Positions 1-6,778 of a DNA stretch of 25,455 nucleotides are shown piece by piece; the first letter of the stretch is position 1, and each line of letters opens with the position of its first letter. The stretch comes from JAZKDW01 sp040387375 (GTDB taxonomy: Bacteria > Pseudomonadota > Gammaproteobacteria > Burkholderiales > Burkholderiaceae_D). The DNA is taken from contig JAZKDW010000070.1 of NCBI GenBank assembly GCA_040387375.1, positions 1-25,455 on the forward strand. The letters run 5' to 3'. Both the position numbers and the translations under genes were made by a program. The notes under the pieces are model-generated. The model was not told where the DNA came from and ran no database searches. It saw nothing but the letters and a program-made list of their open reading frames with translations.

Positions 1-40
1 CGATATGGCAACTTAACATTCGGCATGTTGACAGCCCTGG

Positions 41-61
41 CTTTTCCACCCTACGAAACTG
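41..61. repeat. Partial copy of the dispersed hairpin repeat
   Basis: CTTTTCCACCCTACGAAACTG matches the end of the repeat as it appears at 9151-9171 (ACACCCTACGAAACTG) and the complement of the start of the copy at 25403. Only one arm is present here, so the copy is degenerate or truncated. Confidence 0.55.
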
Positions 62-131
62 GAATCATAGTCTATACAGGCATACAACTTGCAGTCCAAA
101 AGTGAGATAACTCATTTTTTTGGGGGCAAGC

Positions 132-887
132 ATGGCAAGAATTTCCCGAAGATCGTTTTTCAAGTTCGCCGGCGCCACAGCCGCGACCGCCGCCGTTGAT
201 GGCGGGGCCCTGGCCGCCACGCAACAAGCGCCACAGACCACCAGCCCCCTCGCTTACACATTTTTCAACACCGCCGAAGTCGCGTTCATCGAACCGGCTG
301 TGGAACGCCTGATTCCGGCTGACGAGACCGGCCCCGGCGCGCTGGATGCGGGTGTGCCGTTTTATATCGACAAGCAGCTCGGCGGCGCATGGGGCGCGGG
401 CGAGCGCCTGTATCGCAGCGGTCCGTGGCAGGCCGGCACGGCGGCGCAGGGTTACCAGTTGCAATACACGCCGGCGGAACTGTTCCGCAATGGATTGCGC
501 GGCATCCTCACCGATCTTGGCAGGCGCGGTGTCACCTCATTCGCAAAGCTGGGCCCGCAGGATCAGGATGCCTACCTGAAGACGCTGCAAGAGGGCAAGC
601 TCGATCTGGAGGGCGTACCGTCCGGCACGTTCTTTGAATCGCTGCTGGCCCTGGCCACGGAAGGCTATTTCAGCGATCCCGTCTACGGCGGCAACAGGAA
701 TATGGTGGCGTGGAAAATGATCGGTTTTCCGGGTGCCTATGCCTCTTATTACGAACTGGTCGATCAGCACGGCATACATTACACACGCGCGCCGATGAGC
801 CTGGCGGAAAACGGTGGCGGCGTGATTCATATTCGCCCCGATATTCCGGCCGCGCTCCACCCGGGCATGCATAAAGGGGGGAAATAA
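132..887 (+). CDS. Gluconate 2-dehydrogenase subunit 3 family protein (Tat-exported small subunit)
   Basis: 251 residues. The N-terminus carries a clear twin-arginine signal (SRRSFFKFAG at about residues 5-14, then an Ala-rich stretch), so the protein is exported folded to the periplasm. The body resembles the small (gamma) subunit of membrane-bound FAD dehydrogenases of the gluconate/sorbitol/glucose type. In that family this subunit escorts the flavoprotein, which has no signal of its own, through the Tat pore. The ATG at 132 was chosen because a G-rich ribosome-binding stretch (122-126) lies just upstream and the Tat motif sits right behind it; an in-frame TTG at 120 is less likely. The flavoprotein gene begins 2 bases after the stop, indicating an operon. 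The substrate cannot be read from the sequence. Confidence 0.9.
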   Translation: MARISRRSFFKFAGATAATAAVDGGALAATQQAPQTTSPLAYTFFNTAEVAFIEPAVERLIPADETGPGALDAGVPFYIDKQLGGAWGAGERLYRSGPWQAGTAAQGYQLQYTPAELFRNGLRGILTDLGRRGVTSFAKLGPQDQDAYLKTLQEGKLDLEGVPSGTFFESLLALATEGYFSDPVYGGNRNMVAWKMIGFPGAYASYYELVDQHGIHYTRAPMSLAENGGGVIHIRPDIPAALHPGMHKGGK

Positions 888-889
888 CC

Positions 890-2653
890 ATGGCCACCAG
901 ATTGCCTGAAGTGGATGTCGTGCTGCTCGGTGTCGGCCTGGTCGGGACCCTGGTGGGGCGCGACCTGACACGTGCCGGATTGAAGGTCGTCGGCCTCGAA
1001 CGGGGGGAGCCGCGCTTTACGGTGCCCGATTTCCAGGGGCCGCAGATCCATGACGAATTGCGTTATTCGGTGCGCAAGGCACTGATGCAGGACAACACCA
1101 AAGAAACGCTTACCTTCCGCAATAACAGCAACCAGACCGCATTGCCGATCCGGCGCTGGGGCAGCTTCCTGCCGGGCACCGGACTCGGCGGTGCGGCCGT
1201 CCACTGGAATGGTCAATCTTTCCGATTCATGGATCATGATTTCAACATGTACTCGCGCACGATCGAGCGCTACGGCAAGAACTTCATGCCGCCCGACCTC
1301 ACCCTCCAGGACTGGGGCGTCAGCTCGGTCGATCTCGAGCCGCACTTCGATCGTTTCGAATATCTGCTCGGTGTCAGCGGCAAGGCCGGCAACCTGAAAG
1401 GCAAAAAAATCGCGGGCGGCAATCCCTTTGAAGATCCGCGTTCGCGCGACTATCCGACACCGCCGATGAAGGAGCCGTATGGCTCGGCAATCTTTCGCAA
1501 GGCGGCCGTGGGGATGGGCTATCACCCGTATCCGCAACCGTCCGGCAACCTCAGCCAGCCGTATACCAATCCGGAAGGCCTGACGCTGTCGACCTGCATG
1601 TTTTGCGGATTCTGCGAACGCTACGGCTGCGAACATTATGCAAAGTCGTCGCCGCAGACGGTGCTGCTGCCGGTGCTGCTGAAGGACAAGAATTTCACGT
1701 TGCGCACCCAATGCCAGGTGCTGCGCATCAATCTCGACAGCAGTAAAAAAGTCGCAACCGGCGTCACCTACATCGATCCGGGCGGCCGCGAAGTGGAGCA
1801 ACCGGCAAAGCTGGTGATTGTCGGCACCTATGCCTTCAATAATGTACGCATGCTGCTGCTGTCAGGCATCGGCACGCCGTACGATCCCAAGACCGGCAAG
1901 GGTGTGGTCGGACGCAATTACGCTTACCAGACGCAAAGCTCGGTGCAGGTCTTTTATGACCAGAAGGTAAACATCAATCCCTACATGCGCTCGGGAGCGA
2001 ACGGCACGCTGATTTCGGATTTTGTCGACGACTTCGACCACGGCCCGCTGGGTTTTGTGGGCGGCGCCTACATCGGCGAAATCATGACAAATGGCAGGCC
2101 GATCGAATTCCATCCGACGCCGCCCGGCACGCCGTCCTGGGGCGCGGACTGGAAGAAAGCCATGGTGCGCCACTACAACCATACCTCGGTGGTGCTGGTC
2201 AACGGCAGCTCGGTATCGAATACCCGCAACTACCTCGACCTCGATCCAACTTATAAGGATGCCTGGGGATTGCCGCTGCTGCGCATGACTTTCGATTTTC
2301 CGGAAAACGACTTGAAGATGGCGGCCTGGGCCACCGAAAAAGGGGTGGCAATCGGCAAGGCCATGAGCGGTCAGCAACTGGTCGTCGGCAATCCGCGCAA
2401 GCCGCCTTACAACATTACGCAATACCAGAGCACGCACAATACCGGCGGCGCCGTGATGGGCAACGATCGCTCCACCAGTGTCGTCAACCGTTATCTGCAA
2501 AGCTGGGACGTGCACAATGTGTTTGTAATCGGTGCGTCGGCGTTCCCGCAAAACAGTGTGTACAACCCGACCATTACCGTCGGCGCGCTGGCGTACTGGG
2601 CGGCCGACAGGATCGTCAGGCAATACATGAAATCTCCCGGTCCCTTGGTGTAA
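890..2653 (+). CDS. GMC-type FAD dehydrogenase large subunit (gluconate 2-dehydrogenase-like flavoprotein)
   Basis: 587 residues. An N-terminal Rossmann dinucleotide-binding motif GVGLVG (about residues 15-20) binds FAD. The C-terminus has the GMC-family pattern, with the catalytic His in STHNTGGAVMG and the late Asn in NSVYNPTITVGA. A compact Cys cluster C236-x2-C239-x2-C242-x4-C247 probably holds an Fe-S centre, as the 3Fe-4S cluster does in bacterial FAD-glucose dehydrogenase; this is inferred from family knowledge. There is no signal peptide, so export would depend on the upstream Tat-bearing subunit. The enzyme would oxidise a sugar, sugar acid or polyol in the periplasm and pass electrons to the downstream cytochrome. 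The start follows a GGGGGGAAA ribosome-binding stretch, and the cytochrome gene starts 2 bases after the stop. Confidence 0.92.
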   Translation: MATRLPEVDVVLLGVGLVGTLVGRDLTRAGLKVVGLERGEPRFTVPDFQGPQIHDELRYSVRKALMQDNTKETLTFRNNSNQTALPIRRWGSFLPGTGLGGAAVHWNGQSFRFMDHDFNMYSRTIERYGKNFMPPDLTLQDWGVSSVDLEPHFDRFEYLLGVSGKAGNLKGKKIAGGNPFEDPRSRDYPTPPMKEPYGSAIFRKAAVGMGYHPYPQPSGNLSQPYTNPEGLTLSTCMFCGFCERYGCEHYAKSSPQTVLLPVLLKDKNFTLRTQCQVLRINLDSSKKVATGVTYIDPGGREVEQPAKLVIVGTYAFNNVRMLLLSGIGTPYDPKTGKGVVGRNYAYQTQSSVQVFYDQKVNINPYMRSGANGTLISDFVDDFDHGPLGFVGGAYIGEIMTNGRPIEFHPTPPGTPSWGADWKKAMVRHYNHTSVVLVNGSSVSNTRNYLDLDPTYKDAWGLPLLRMTFDFPENDLKMAAWATEKGVAIGKAMSGQQLVVGNPRKPPYNITQYQSTHNTGGAVMGNDRSTSVVNRYLQSWDVHNVFVIGASAFPQNSVYNPTITVGALAYWAADRIVRQYMKSPGPLV

Positions 2654-2655
2654 CC

Positions 2656-3528
2656 ATGAAACAGCTTTCACGTGCATTCACAGCGTTATTTGTCATCGGC
2701 GTATTCGCAGCATGCCAGGCGCCGCCAGCACAACCCCCGCAGCCACCGGCGGAACGCCCGCAGCCACCGGCCAGCGCGCCGGCGGCGCCGGACGGGGCCG
2801 AGCTGATATTGGGCCAGCAGATTGCCAACAGCGGGGCGCCCAATGGCGTGGCTGCCTGCGCGAGTTGCCATGGCGCGCAAGGGGAAGGCATCGCTGCTTC
2901 CAACTTCCCCCGTATCGCCGGCCAGCCGAAAAATTATCTGGCAAAACAACTGATGACTTACGCCAGCGGCAGCCGCAATAATCCGATCATGACGCCGATT
3001 GCGAAGACATTGACGCCGCAGCAGATCGGCGCCGTGTCGGCCTATTACGCCACGCTTGCGCCTGCTTCGGCCGCCGGTACCGCTGCTGAAAAAACCGCCA
3101 GCCAGGTCATGCAGAGAGGGCAGGTGCTCGCCCATGTCGGTGATGAAACCATCGGCGTGCAGGCCTGCGTCAATTGCCACGGCCCGGGCGGCACCGGCGA
3201 GCCTCCCAACTATCCGTATCTCGCAGCGCAGGTCGAGGTTTACCTGAGCGCCCAGCTCAAGGAATGGAAAAGCGGCGCGCGGCAAACTGACCCCAGCCTG
3301 CAGATGCAGACGATTGCAAAACGACTCTCCGATAACGACATTGCAGCAGTAGCCGCTTATTTTGCAGCGCAATCCGCACCGCCAGCGGCCGCGCGGCGCG
3401 TCAATGTGCCGGCTGCCCCGCCTGCTGCCGGCCGCGGCGGCGCCGTGGCGGAGCCCACCCCTCGACAAGGGGTCAGCGGCGGTGCGACCGGCGCGCCGCC
3501 AGGCGCGACCGAGAAAAGCAGGCCGTGA
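2656..3528 (+). CDS. Diheme cytochrome c4-like lipoprotein, electron-accepting subunit
   Basis: 290 residues. A lipoprotein signal ends in the lipobox FAAC (Cys20), followed by a Pro-rich linker (about 21-46). Two c-type heme sites are present: C68-A-S-C71-H72 and C171-V-N-C174-H175. Each is followed by features typical of cytochrome c4 halves, such as FPRIAGQ, YLAKQL and NPIMTPIA in the first. The C-terminal 50 residues are low-complexity Ala/Pro/Gly. Cytochrome subunits of classical gluconate and sorbitol dehydrogenases usually carry three hemes, so a diheme c4-like subunit is a variation. It is probably anchored to a membrane at the periplasmic side and relays electrons from the flavoprotein. 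It is third in the operon with the two preceding genes. Confidence 0.9.
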   Translation: MKQLSRAFTALFVIGVFAACQAPPAQPPQPPAERPQPPASAPAAPDGAELILGQQIANSGAPNGVAACASCHGAQGEGIAASNFPRIAGQPKNYLAKQLMTYASGSRNNPIMTPIAKTLTPQQIGAVSAYYATLAPASAAGTAAEKTASQVMQRGQVLAHVGDETIGVQACVNCHGPGGTGEPPNYPYLAAQVEVYLSAQLKEWKSGARQTDPSLQMQTIAKRLSDNDIAAVAAYFAAQSAPPAAARRVNVPAAPPAAGRGGAVAEPTPRQGVSGGATGAPPGATEKSRP

Positions 3529-3573
3529 AACCGTGGCGCACTCGAATTGTCCAAGCATCACAGGTGGTGTGGC

Positions 3574-3598
3574 GAGGACGGCGCCGTCTTCGTTTTTT
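3574..3598 (+). terminator. Terminator-like hairpin between cytochrome and HiPIP genes
   Basis: The arms GAGGACG (3574-3580) and CGTCTTC (3585-3591) pair around a GCGC loop with one G-U wobble, and six T residues follow at 3593-3598. This is the form of an intrinsic terminator. It lies 20 bases before the HiPIP start codon, so it may attenuate HiPIP expression relative to the dehydrogenase genes. Confidence 0.6.
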
Positions 3599-3618
3599 CC
3601 CTAAACAAGGAGGCCTTA

Positions 3619-3954
3619 ATGAACAAGCGACGCATCCTCATCCAGTCCATTTCAACCTTGGTCGCGGCAGCCGCGGCTGGCATTCCACTGATGTCCACAG
3701 GCCAGGAACCGGCGCAGAAAACCGCGCCGAAGCTTGATGAAAAGGATCCGCAGGCAATCAGCCTGGGCTACAAACACGACACCACGAAGGTCGACAAGCA
3801 AAAATTTCCGAAACACGATGTGTCCCAGGTCTGCAGCAACTGCCAGTTTTTTGTGGGCAAGGTAACCGACCCATGGGCGCCATGCACGATTTTTGCCGGC
3901 AAGCAGGTGGCAAACAAGGGCTGGTGCAGCGCCTGGGTCAAGAAGACTGCCTGA
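3619..3954 (+). CDS. High-potential iron-sulfur protein (HiPIP)
   Basis: 111 residues. The N-terminus (KRRILIQSIS followed by an Ala-rich hydrophobic stretch) is consistent with a Tat signal, which HiPIPs normally use. The mature part has the four-cysteine 4Fe-4S pattern C72-x2-C75-x13-C89-x13-C103 with the typical GWCSAW ending. HiPIPs are soluble periplasmic one-electron carriers. Its place behind an FAD dehydrogenase and a diheme cytochrome suggests that it carries electrons from that module toward a terminal oxidase or bc1 complex; this is an inference. A strong AAGGAGG ribosome-binding site (3607-3613) fixes the start. A terminator-like hairpin separates it from the cytochrome gene. Confidence 0.92.
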   Translation: MNKRRILIQSISTLVAAAAAGIPLMSTGQEPAQKTAPKLDEKDPQAISLGYKHDTTKVDKQKFPKHDVSQVCSNCQFFVGKVTDPWAPCTIFAGKQVANKGWCSAWVKKTA

Positions 3955-3976
3955 TGACCATGCGTAGCGCCGTTCT

Positions 3977-4011
3977 TTCACAGCGCGCGGTGGTTCTGGT
4001 ACAGTGCCGCC
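3977..4011 (+). promoter_or_regulatory. Sigma-70-type promoter of the rsuA-like gene, possibly giving a leaderless mRNA
   Basis: A -35 box TTCACA (3977-3982) is separated by exactly 17 bases from a -10 box TACAGT (4000-4005). Only six bases, GCCGCC, lie between the -10 box and the ATG at 4012, and no Shine-Dalgarno sequence is present. Transcription would start at or next to the start codon. Confidence 0.5.
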
Positions 4012-4761
4012 ATGAGCAAACTGACTTTAGACCGCATCCTGCAATCGCAAGGTTTCGGTACCCGCAAATATTGCCGCGAACTGATTACCGATGGCGACGT
4101 CAGCGTCGGCGGCGCGGCAGTGACGGACTATCGGACCGCATTTGACACCGCCGGCTTCACTTTCACGCTCTTCGACGAAGAGTGGCTTTACCGCGAGCAC
4201 GTCTATATCGCATTGAACAAGCCGCCCGATATCGAGTGCTCGAGGAAACCAAGCCACCATCCCGGCGTGCTGACCATCCTGCCCGAGCAATTCACCTGGC
4301 GCGACGTGCAGCCGGTAGGCCGTCTGGACCATGACACCACGGGACTGCTGCTGATGTCGGACGACGGCCCCTTCATCCACACACAATCCTCGCCGAAGAA
4401 ACATATCCCCAAGGTGTATGTGGCGACCACACATGACCCGGTGACGCCGGCTCTGATCGATCAGTTGCTGGCCGGCGTGAAGCTGCATGACGAACCCGGT
4501 TCGCTGGCCGCCCAGACCTGCAGGATGATCGACACACACCAGCTTGAAATCGTGCTCGAGCAAGGCAAGTATCACCAGGTCAAGCGCATGCTGGCTGCCG
4601 CCGGCAACCATTGCAGCGCATTGCGCCGCACTGCGATTGGCACCCTGACCCTCGAGGCGCTGGGACTGGAGGAGGGCGAGTGGTGTTTTCTGGATGAAGC
4701 GCAACGCGCGCTGCTGGCGCCTGCCCCTGTTCCACCCGCATCCGAGCTCCCCGCGCCATGA
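4012..4761 (+). CDS. rsuA: 16S rRNA pseudouridine synthase, RsuA family
   Basis: 249 residues. An N-terminal S4 RNA-binding domain (about 1-55) is followed by the pseudouridine synthase domain. The catalytic motif GRLDHDTTGLLL contains the essential Asp (D106), and the later basic motif YHQVKRML (about 187-194) is intact. RsuA isomerises a uridine of 16S rRNA (U516 in E. coli) and acts in the cytoplasm during small-subunit assembly. The C-terminal tail (about 235-249) is Pro/Ala-rich and probably disordered. The stop codon overlaps the next start as ATGA, so the two genes are translationally coupled. The exact target uridine cannot be proven from sequence; RluB/E/F-type specificity is the alternative. 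Confidence 0.88.
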   Translation: MSKLTLDRILQSQGFGTRKYCRELITDGDVSVGGAAVTDYRTAFDTAGFTFTLFDEEWLYREHVYIALNKPPDIECSRKPSHHPGVLTILPEQFTWRDVQPVGRLDHDTTGLLLMSDDGPFIHTQSSPKKHIPKVYVATTHDPVTPALIDQLLAGVKLHDEPGSLAAQTCRMIDTHQLEIVLEQGKYHQVKRMLAAAGNHCSALRRTAIGTLTLEALGLEEGEWCFLDEAQRALLAPAPVPPASELPAP

Positions 4762-5501
4762 CCGAATCCATTCGGCTTGCCAAACGTGTCGCCGACAGCG
4801 TCCCCTGCTCGCGGCGCGAGGCCGAGCAATACATTGAAGGCGGCTGGGTCCGGGTGGACGGTGAGGTGATCGAGGAACCCGGCTTCCGCGTGGCCCCCGG
4901 GCAGAAGGTCGAGCTGATGCCCGACGCCACGATGACAGCCGTCGAACCGGTCACGATCGTGCTGCACAAGCCTGTGGGTGTCGATACCGGTCCGGCTTCG
5001 GGTCTGGTTGCCGAAGGCAATGCGGCCTGGCAATTCCTGACGCCCGGCAACCGCGCCGCCGACGATCGTTCACCCAACCGATTCCTGAAGCGCCACGTGA
5101 CCGGACTCACGCTCACCGGGCCGCTGGAAACCGGCGCCAGCGGATTGCTGGTCTTCACGCAGGACTGGCGCATCGTCCGCAAGCTGATCGACGATGCCGC
5201 CAGGGTCGAACAGGAATACATCGTCGAAGTGAGCGGCAATCTGGCCCCTGACGGACTGGCTTTGCTCAATCACGGCCTGAGCTTCAGCGGCAAGGCACTG
5301 GCGCCGATCAAGGTCAGCTGGCAGAACGAAACCCGCCTGCGGTTTGCGCTCAAGACACCGCCGCGCGGCCTCATCGAACACATGTGCGGGAAGGTCGGTC
5401 TGACAGTGGTGGCAATGAAGCGCATCCGCACCGGACGCTTGCCGATGGCCGCACTGGCGCCGGGACAGTGGCGGTATTTGCTGGGGTATGAGCAGTTCTG
5501 A
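4758..5501 (+). CDS. RluF/RsuA-like S4-domain protein lacking the catalytic aspartate
   Basis: 247 residues. An N-terminal S4 domain (about 5-55, AKRVADSVPCSRREAEQYI) and a pseudouridine-synthase fold are recognisable, closest to RluF in the order of its motifs. The catalytic motif normally reads GRLDxxTxGL. Here it reads GPLETGASGLLVF, so the invariant Asp is Glu (E124, codon at 5127-5129) and the preceding Arg is Pro. The later basic motif (RQIRRM in RluF) is also changed, to LIEHM. Family knowledge says the Asp is essential, so this protein may bind rRNA without modifying it. The frame is intact, so it is not an obvious pseudogene. Its start overlaps the stop of the intact paralogue by 4 bases, which suggests joint action or regulation. 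Confidence 0.85.
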   Translation: MTESIRLAKRVADSVPCSRREAEQYIEGGWVRVDGEVIEEPGFRVAPGQKVELMPDATMTAVEPVTIVLHKPVGVDTGPASGLVAEGNAAWQFLTPGNRAADDRSPNRFLKRHVTGLTLTGPLETGASGLLVFTQDWRIVRKLIDDAARVEQEYIVEVSGNLAPDGLALLNHGLSFSGKALAPIKVSWQNETRLRFALKTPPRGLIEHMCGKVGLTVVAMKRIRTGRLPMAALAPGQWRYLLGYEQF

Positions 5502-5515
5502 TAATCTGCATGATC

Positions 5516-5539
5516 GGCCCGGCCGCTGGCGGGCCATTT
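5516..5539 (+). terminator. Possible terminator after the pseudouridine synthase pair
   Basis: GGCCCG (5516-5521) and CGGGCC (5530-5535) form a strong GC stem with an 8-base loop. Only a short T stretch (5537-5539) follows, so it may be a weak or factor-assisted terminator. Confidence 0.35.
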
Positions 5540-5567
5540 CGCGTGCAATCGATGAAAGGAACCCGTC

Positions 5568-5849
5568 ATGAGCATTACCCGGATCAATGAGTTTCGTGCG
5601 CAGGAAGGCAGCGGCGACTTGCTGCATCAGCTGATCAAGTCAACCGTGCCTGTGATCGAGGCCTCCGCCGGATGCCAGTCCTGCCAGGTTCTGCGCAGCC
5701 AGAAGGATCGCAATCACATCATCGTTCTTGAAGTCTGGGAGAGCATCGACGCCCACCAGGCTTCCTTGAAAACGATTTCACCCGACGTCTTCCACGAAGT
5801 GAAAAAATTACTGGCGGCGCCGCCGACCGGCGAATATTACAACGACTGA
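5568..5849 (+). CDS. Antibiotic biosynthesis monooxygenase (ABM) domain protein
   Basis: 93 residues, a single ABM ferredoxin-like dimeric alpha-beta-barrel domain. The typical pattern is present: an N-terminal strand (ITRINEFRAQEG), a helix rich in hydrophobic residues, GCQSCQVLRSQKD, and the strand IIVLEVWESIDAHQASLKT. Proteins of this size act as quinone-type monooxygenases, heme-degrading enzymes or small stress-related proteins, so the substrate is unknown. No heme-ligand signature was recognised. The ATG follows a GAAAGGAA ribosome-binding stretch. A GST gene lies downstream on the same strand, behind a structured 190-bp element, so a shared role in detoxification is possible but not shown. 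Confidence 0.8.
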   Translation: MSITRINEFRAQEGSGDLLHQLIKSTVPVIEASAGCQSCQVLRSQKDRNHIIVLEVWESIDAHQASLKTISPDVFHEVKKLLAAPPTGEYYND

Positions 5850-5857
5850 AGAAGGGC

Positions 5858-6047
5858 TAAGCCCCCGTCCGGAATAAATTGGGAGATGGATGTGGTCCTG
5901 GCTGGGCCCGCCTAGGGGGATGTGATGCAAGGCGCCCGGGCCGCCGCAGTGCTAGCACTGCAAAGACCGGGCAACGCTGCAGCGCGCCGGTCAGGGGGGC
6001 CCGCCGAGGGCCGCAGACACTCACAATTTATTTCGGACGGGGGCTTA
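5858..6047. repeat. 190-bp element with 24-bp terminal inverted repeats and internal palindromes
   Basis: The left arm (5858-5881, beginning TAAGCCCCCGTCC) and right arm (6024-6047, ending GGACGGGGGCTTA) are reverse complements over 24 bases, with a single difference (5872/6033) that would be a G-U pair in RNA. The 142-base interior contains a perfect 16-bp palindrome GCAGTGCTAGCACTGC (5946-5961) and GACCGG/CCGGTC arms (5965-5970, 5987-5992) enclosing the palindrome CGCTGCAGCG (5975-5984). A direct repeat GGGCCCGCC occurs at 5904 and 5997. The ends read TA-AGCC...GGCT-TA, which fits the TA target duplication of IS630/mariner-type MITEs. The right arm holds the GGGGG ribosome-binding stretch (6039-6043) of the GST gene. 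Confidence 0.75.
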
Positions 6048-6049
6048 CA

Positions 6050-6778
6050 ATGCGCTATGAACTATATTACTGGCCAAGTATTCAGGGCCGCGGTGAATTT
6101 GTCCGGCTTGCGCTGGAAGAGGCGGGCGCCGATTACATCGATGTCGCGCGCGAACAGGGGCCGGGCATGGGCATGGCCGCAATGACGGCCATGATGGCCA
6201 GTGATAAGCTGGTCACGCCACCGTTCGCGCCGCCGTTTCTGAAGGCAGGCGAGCTGGTCATCGGCCAGACCGCGAACATCCTGCTCTTTCTGGCGCCGCG
6301 CATCGGCCTGGTGCCGGAAGATGAAACAAGCCGGCTATGGGCGCACCAGTTGCAGTTGACGGTAGCGGATTTCATCGGCGAGGTGCATGACACCCATCAC
6401 CCGATCGCGAGCGGCCTGTATTACGAGGACCAGAAACCGGAAGCGCTGCGGCGTGCCGCCGATTTTACGTCTGAACGGATGCCGAAGTTCCTCGCTTATT
6501 TCGAACGTGTGCTGGAGCGCAATCCGCATGGCGACGCACACATGGTTGGCGCGGCGCTCAGTTATGTGGACCTGTCGATGTTCCAGATCATTGCCGGCTT
6601 GTCATATGCCTTCCCGCGCACGATGAAGCGTCAGTCGTCTGCCTTTCCACGCCTGATGGCGCTGCACCAGCGTATCGCAGGGCGTCCGCGCATCGCCGCT
6701 TACCTGGCGTCGCCGCGGCGCTTGCCCTTCAGCCAGGAAGGCATCTTCCGGCACTACAAGGCGCTCGACGCTACTTGA
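6050..6778 (+). CDS. Glutathione S-transferase family protein
   Basis: 242 residues. It has an N-terminal thioredoxin-like GSH-binding domain (about 1-80: YELYYWPSIQGRGEFVRLALEEAGADY, then PPFLKAGELVIGQTANILLFLA, with the cis-Pro region before strand 3) and an all-helical C-terminal domain (about 90-235). Tyr residues near the N-terminus (YYW) are candidates for activating the thiol, as in alpha/mu/pi/sigma-type GSTs. The cytoplasmic role would be conjugation or reduction of electrophiles with glutathione. The ATG at 6050 is preceded at 6-base spacing by GGGGG inside the right arm of the inverted-repeat element. The frame stays open upstream through that element, but that translation is low-complexity and not GST-like. 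The 3' end overlaps the convergent nucleosidase gene by 8 bases. Confidence 0.88.
   Translation: MRYELYYWPSIQGRGEFVRLALEEAGADYIDVAREQGPGMGMAAMTAMMASDKLVTPPFAPPFLKAGELVIGQTANILLFLAPRIGLVPEDETSRLWAHQLQLTVADFIGEVHDTHHPIASGLYYEDQKPEALRRAADFTSERMPKFLAYFERVLERNPHGDAHMVGAALSYVDLSMFQIIAGLSYAFPRTMKRQSSAFPRLMALHQRIAGRPRIAAYLASPRRLPFSQEGIFRHYKALDAT

Noticed and set aside
98..121. A/T-rich hairpin with a T run just before the Tat-subunit gene
   Set aside because: AAAAGTGAG and CTCATTTTT can pair around ATAA, but the stem is weak and overlaps the T run, so it is not claimed as a terminator or riboswitch.
827..1801. Minus-strand open frame opposite the GMC dehydrogenase
   Set aside because: It overlaps a well-supported dehydrogenase gene and has no recognisable domain.
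5879..6049. N-terminal extension of the GST through the inverted-repeat element
   Set aside because: The frame is open, but the translation is Gly/Arg-rich and not GST-like, and a well-spaced ribosome-binding site supports the ATG at 6050.
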